Assembly: GCF_003573695.1 (NCBI RefSeq)
Contig: NC_039364.1
Coordinates: 233,795,656 to 233,859,655, forward strand
Direction of reading: 5' to 3'
DNA: 64,000 bases
From: Papaver somniferum
Lineage: Eukaryota; Streptophyta; Magnoliopsida; Ranunculales; Papaveraceae
Shown: positions 61,311 to 64,000 of the stretch, piece after piece
Position numbering within the stretch: position 1 is the stretch's first letter
Layout: each line of letters begins with the position of its first letter
Translations under genes and position numbers: made by a program
The notes under the pieces: model-generated
Told to the model about the DNA's origin: nothing
Seen by the model: only the letters and a program-made list of their open reading frames with translations
Databases searched by the model: none

Positions 61311-64000
61311 TGAAAAAGCGGGGGTCTAACAACACCACTCAATATTTCGCTTAGCAATCTGTATGGACAAACTCCAATATACTTTTTATGAAAATCAACT
61401 AGACAGTCAAAATCAATCAATAAAAAGATATATCAAAGAGTTTATATCTCAATCTCTCGATTAAATCTTACTCAAGCAAACTGCGAGTCTCGATTAAAGA
61501 GAGATAGACTTGGATGGTACCAAAGACCAATATCCAAGGATAAATCAATATCAATCAACAACTGTTAGGTCAGACTATCCAATTGATTGATCTAACGCAC
61601 AACCTGTATTATTTCTATTATATAAACAAATATAATGCGGAAAAGAAATAACACAGACACCATAAGTTTTGTTAACGAGGAAACCGCAAATGCAGAAAAA
61701 CTCCGGGACCTAGTCCAGATTCAATACACACTGTATTAAGCCGCTACGAACACTAGCCTACTCCAAGATAACTTCGGACTGGACTGTAGTTGAACCCCAA
61801 TCAGTCTCCCACCGATCCAAGGTACAGATGCACCCCTACGCCTATGATCCCAACAGGATATTACGCACTTGATTCCCTTAGCTGATCTCACCCACAACTA
61901 AGAGTTGCTACGACCCAAAATCGCAGGCTTTAATAATAAACAAATATCTCTCCCACAGAAAAGTCTATCAAAGGATAAATCTTGATAGACGCATTTATGT
62001 GTCTAATTTTTCCTCAATGTTCCGTATTGTTAGTACTCGTTTTCGTACTTATTATGGTGTTTTGTGTGCCTGTAGGTGTTTTTAGAGAAACACACTTGCG
62101 TGGAAAAAGTTAATCAAAAAGTGCTATTTGGCCCCCCGGAGAAAAGTACTAAAGGAACCCTCCTTTTGGATAAGGGGCACCCCAGGTCACCCCCAAGGCA
62201 TCTACTATTCGCACCCCCTGCTCTGGATAGGGGCAACCCTTCTTCATCGTTTAAATTTCAAAAATGGCGGGAAAATGAAGAACATCTACTGTGTGATTTT
62301 CGATCAAAGTTTGAAGGAGTTTTGGGTAGACTAAAGGGCTGAAACTTCATGGGTAGTTGTGATATGTCCTAACAAAGATATTATGGGTGTTTCTTTCGAT
62401 CGAATTTGGCTGGATAACTTGGTTTTAATCCAAACAGGGAGTTGGAGGAAAAACATGAGCTTGTACGGGTTGTGAGGAATTTAAACGTGTACTGCACGTG
62501 TTTGGAAGAGTTAATCGATATTATGGAGCGTGAAGAAGGTATAGAGGGAAAGAAATACAGCTGCATGCGCGTGGAAGATCAAGAAATGGAAACTTTGGTC
62601 GTGGAGAATAATATTGATAAATGAAGATTATTTGGGAGATATGGCGTGATTAAATGAGTATTAGGAGTATAAATAGATTTTTCAAGGTATAAGAGAGGGT
62701 GGTCGAGAGTTGGGAGTCGAGAGGAGGTCCAGAGAAGCAGAAATCAAGACGAACAACAAGCTCCCTGTTGCTGAAGAGCACGAAGAAGGGACCTGCCAGA
62801 GCAGTCGTTCTTCAACAGTAACAGCGACAGCGGACCGTGGTTCGTAGTTTTCCAACGATTACAGCACTTAAGACATATAGTTCTTTGTAATGGGTTATGC
62901 AACGATTATAAACGTTGCAAACACATGATTTTCACCATTTTCTCTCCATTTCATCATTGTGAACCATTTTTGAGCCATAATAAAATACTTTGAGCGTGTT
63001 TTCATCATGATGATCTAAACCCAACACTGGGATGAAGGAGGAGGCTGAATTTCGTGCATGGGTAAATTTATTTTGTTCTTTTTTATGACTTTTGCATTAA
63101 TTTAAAATTGAAATATGATTTGAATTAATTAGTTGTTATTTAATTTGATGATGTATGCTTAGCTTAGTTGTTTTGATACATCATGCTTAGGACTTACAAT
63201 CAATGTTTTAAGAATCTATCTTGGCAAAATCAGAGGCTATGTTAATTTTATTGAGTTTTAGTTGTCAAAGAATATATGAATGAACCTTGTGTGATGAATT
63301 CATCCAAATCCTTAGTCCCAGTACCTCTCACCCATTGTTAATATTTTTGTATATATAATTTTATTAAATCTAAAAATTCAATTTCCTTCACAAGTCTCAA
63401 ACGAATCCTATTTACTACAACCCCATCAAAAATCTTTAATCAGTCTCCCACAAAAAAACCCTAAAATTTTGTTCCGTTTTTTGATATGAAATCAAGGTGA
63501 ACATAAACAAATTTATAATCCGGTCTTATATTCCCGAAGAATAGTCTAGATTAATCAATCATCTCACAACAATCTTAATCGTATGGTAGGGAAACAAGAT
63601 GTTGTGGAATTACAAACGATGAGACGAAAATATTTGTGATTACTTTTATATCTTTCCTATCGGAGAACTCCCACGATATCAAACCAATTAATATGATTGT
63701 ACTCGTACGATAGAAGATGCAAGACTAGATCACACAACTACGATAAACGTAGTATCGGTCTGGCTTCACAATCCCAATGAAGTCTTTAAGTCGTTTAACC
63801 CGGTTTGAGGAAAAAAAAACAGAAGGTTGAAGGAGAATAGACTCTAGATTACAAACTAGTATCACACGGACGTGTGGGGATTAGTTTGTAGAGTTTCTAG
63901 ATGTCCCCTTATACAGTTTTTCAAATCAGGGTTTCACCTTGCTCACAAAGAAAACGCTATCCACCATTAGATGAAAACCTGATTTAGATTCAAGCTAATA
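61311..64000 (-). repeat. Further copia-family LTR (partial), inserted in the element 2 LTR
   Basis: The plus strand begins TGAAAAAGCGGGGGTCTAAC. It matches the reversed LTR of elements 1 and 2 through 61982, is interrupted by an Athila-type LTR, and resumes from about 63436 to the window end. CAAGG (61306-61310) is the probable TSD. Whether it is a solo LTR or the edge of a complete element cannot be seen. Confidence 0.85.
61983..63430 (+). repeat. Athila-type solo LTR, diverged family member
   Basis: It begins TGATAGACGCATTTATGTGT and ends near ACTACAACCCCATCA, the same terminal layout, in the opposite orientation, as the LTRs of the Athila-like element at 37065. Shared blocks include the GTACTCG...GTACTTATT start region, GGATAAGGGGCACC and AAACCCAAC. 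AATCT at 61978-61982 and 63431-63435 is the probable TSD, allowing for two extra A residues at the right border. No internal sequence is present. Frames at 62076-62624 are spurious. Confidence 0.8.

Noticed and set aside
62076..62624. Several open frames near the right end
   Set aside because: They lie in the Athila-type solo LTR and have no counterpart in the related LTRs at 37065 and 57412.

Overview
The window is plant nuclear DNA, from a eudicot-like genome rich in transposable elements. The evidence is short exons with GT-AG introns, plant Ty1/copia and Ty3/gypsy polyproteins, CACTA, hAT and Tourist-like elements, and an FKBP nucleoplasmin-like gene fragment typical of plants. I cannot name the species from sequence alone. 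No bacterial, viral or CRISPR-type system is present, and most of the long open frames are pieces of retrotransposons.

Left third (1-17.7 kb) is the gene-bearing part. It holds a decayed DUF4283/zinc-knuckle ORF1-like pseudogene (212-1738, minus) and a tandemly duplicated LINE ORF2 tail (2898-5250, continuing to about 5760), one copy of which carries a hAT-like MITE with its empty site preserved in the other copy. A tRNA-like sequence with a Glu anticodon sits at 8458-8527, and a candidate multi-exon minus-strand gene at about 9258-11139. A 617-bp MITE with an internal minisatellite lies immediately upstream of that gene's likely start. A second hAT-like MITE (11922-12540) lies upstream of a convincing three-exon plus-strand gene at 13084-13786, whose 146-residue product looks mitochondrial or membrane-anchored and ends in a coding minisatellite. 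A candidate coiled-coil gene follows at about 14100-15213 (minus), then two interleaved Tourist-like foldback MITEs (16680-17509).

Right two thirds (17.7-64 kb) are one nest of transposons, resolved by target-site duplications (TSDs). Element 1 is a plus-strand Ty1/copia element with 2.4-kb LTRs (5' LTR 17742-24121, split by a 4-kb CACTA element) and a broken protease-integrase-RT region. It is entered at 27269 by element 2, a minus-strand relative that keeps gag but has no pol. Element 2 contains another CACTA-like element (30441-33598) and a solo LTR of the same family (34914-59169, TSD ACATC). That solo LTR holds an Athila-like Ty3/gypsy element (37065-58964, TSD GGTAC), which holds an 11-kb CACTA element (39990-51058, TSD AGA). 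The CACTA element carries FKBP-like host exons and a young Ty1/copia element (43797-48486, TSD ATGGG) with two nearly identical 230-bp LTRs. At the right edge the 5' LTR of element 2 is split by another LTR of the same family (61311 to the window end), itself split by an Athila-type solo LTR (61983-63430).

No autonomous element is intact. Every polyprotein carries stops, frameshifts or lost catalytic residues, so movement of these families would need enzymes supplied in trans. The most informative items are the dated six-level nest, the gene-carrying CACTA element, and the split of gag and pol between two members of one copia family.
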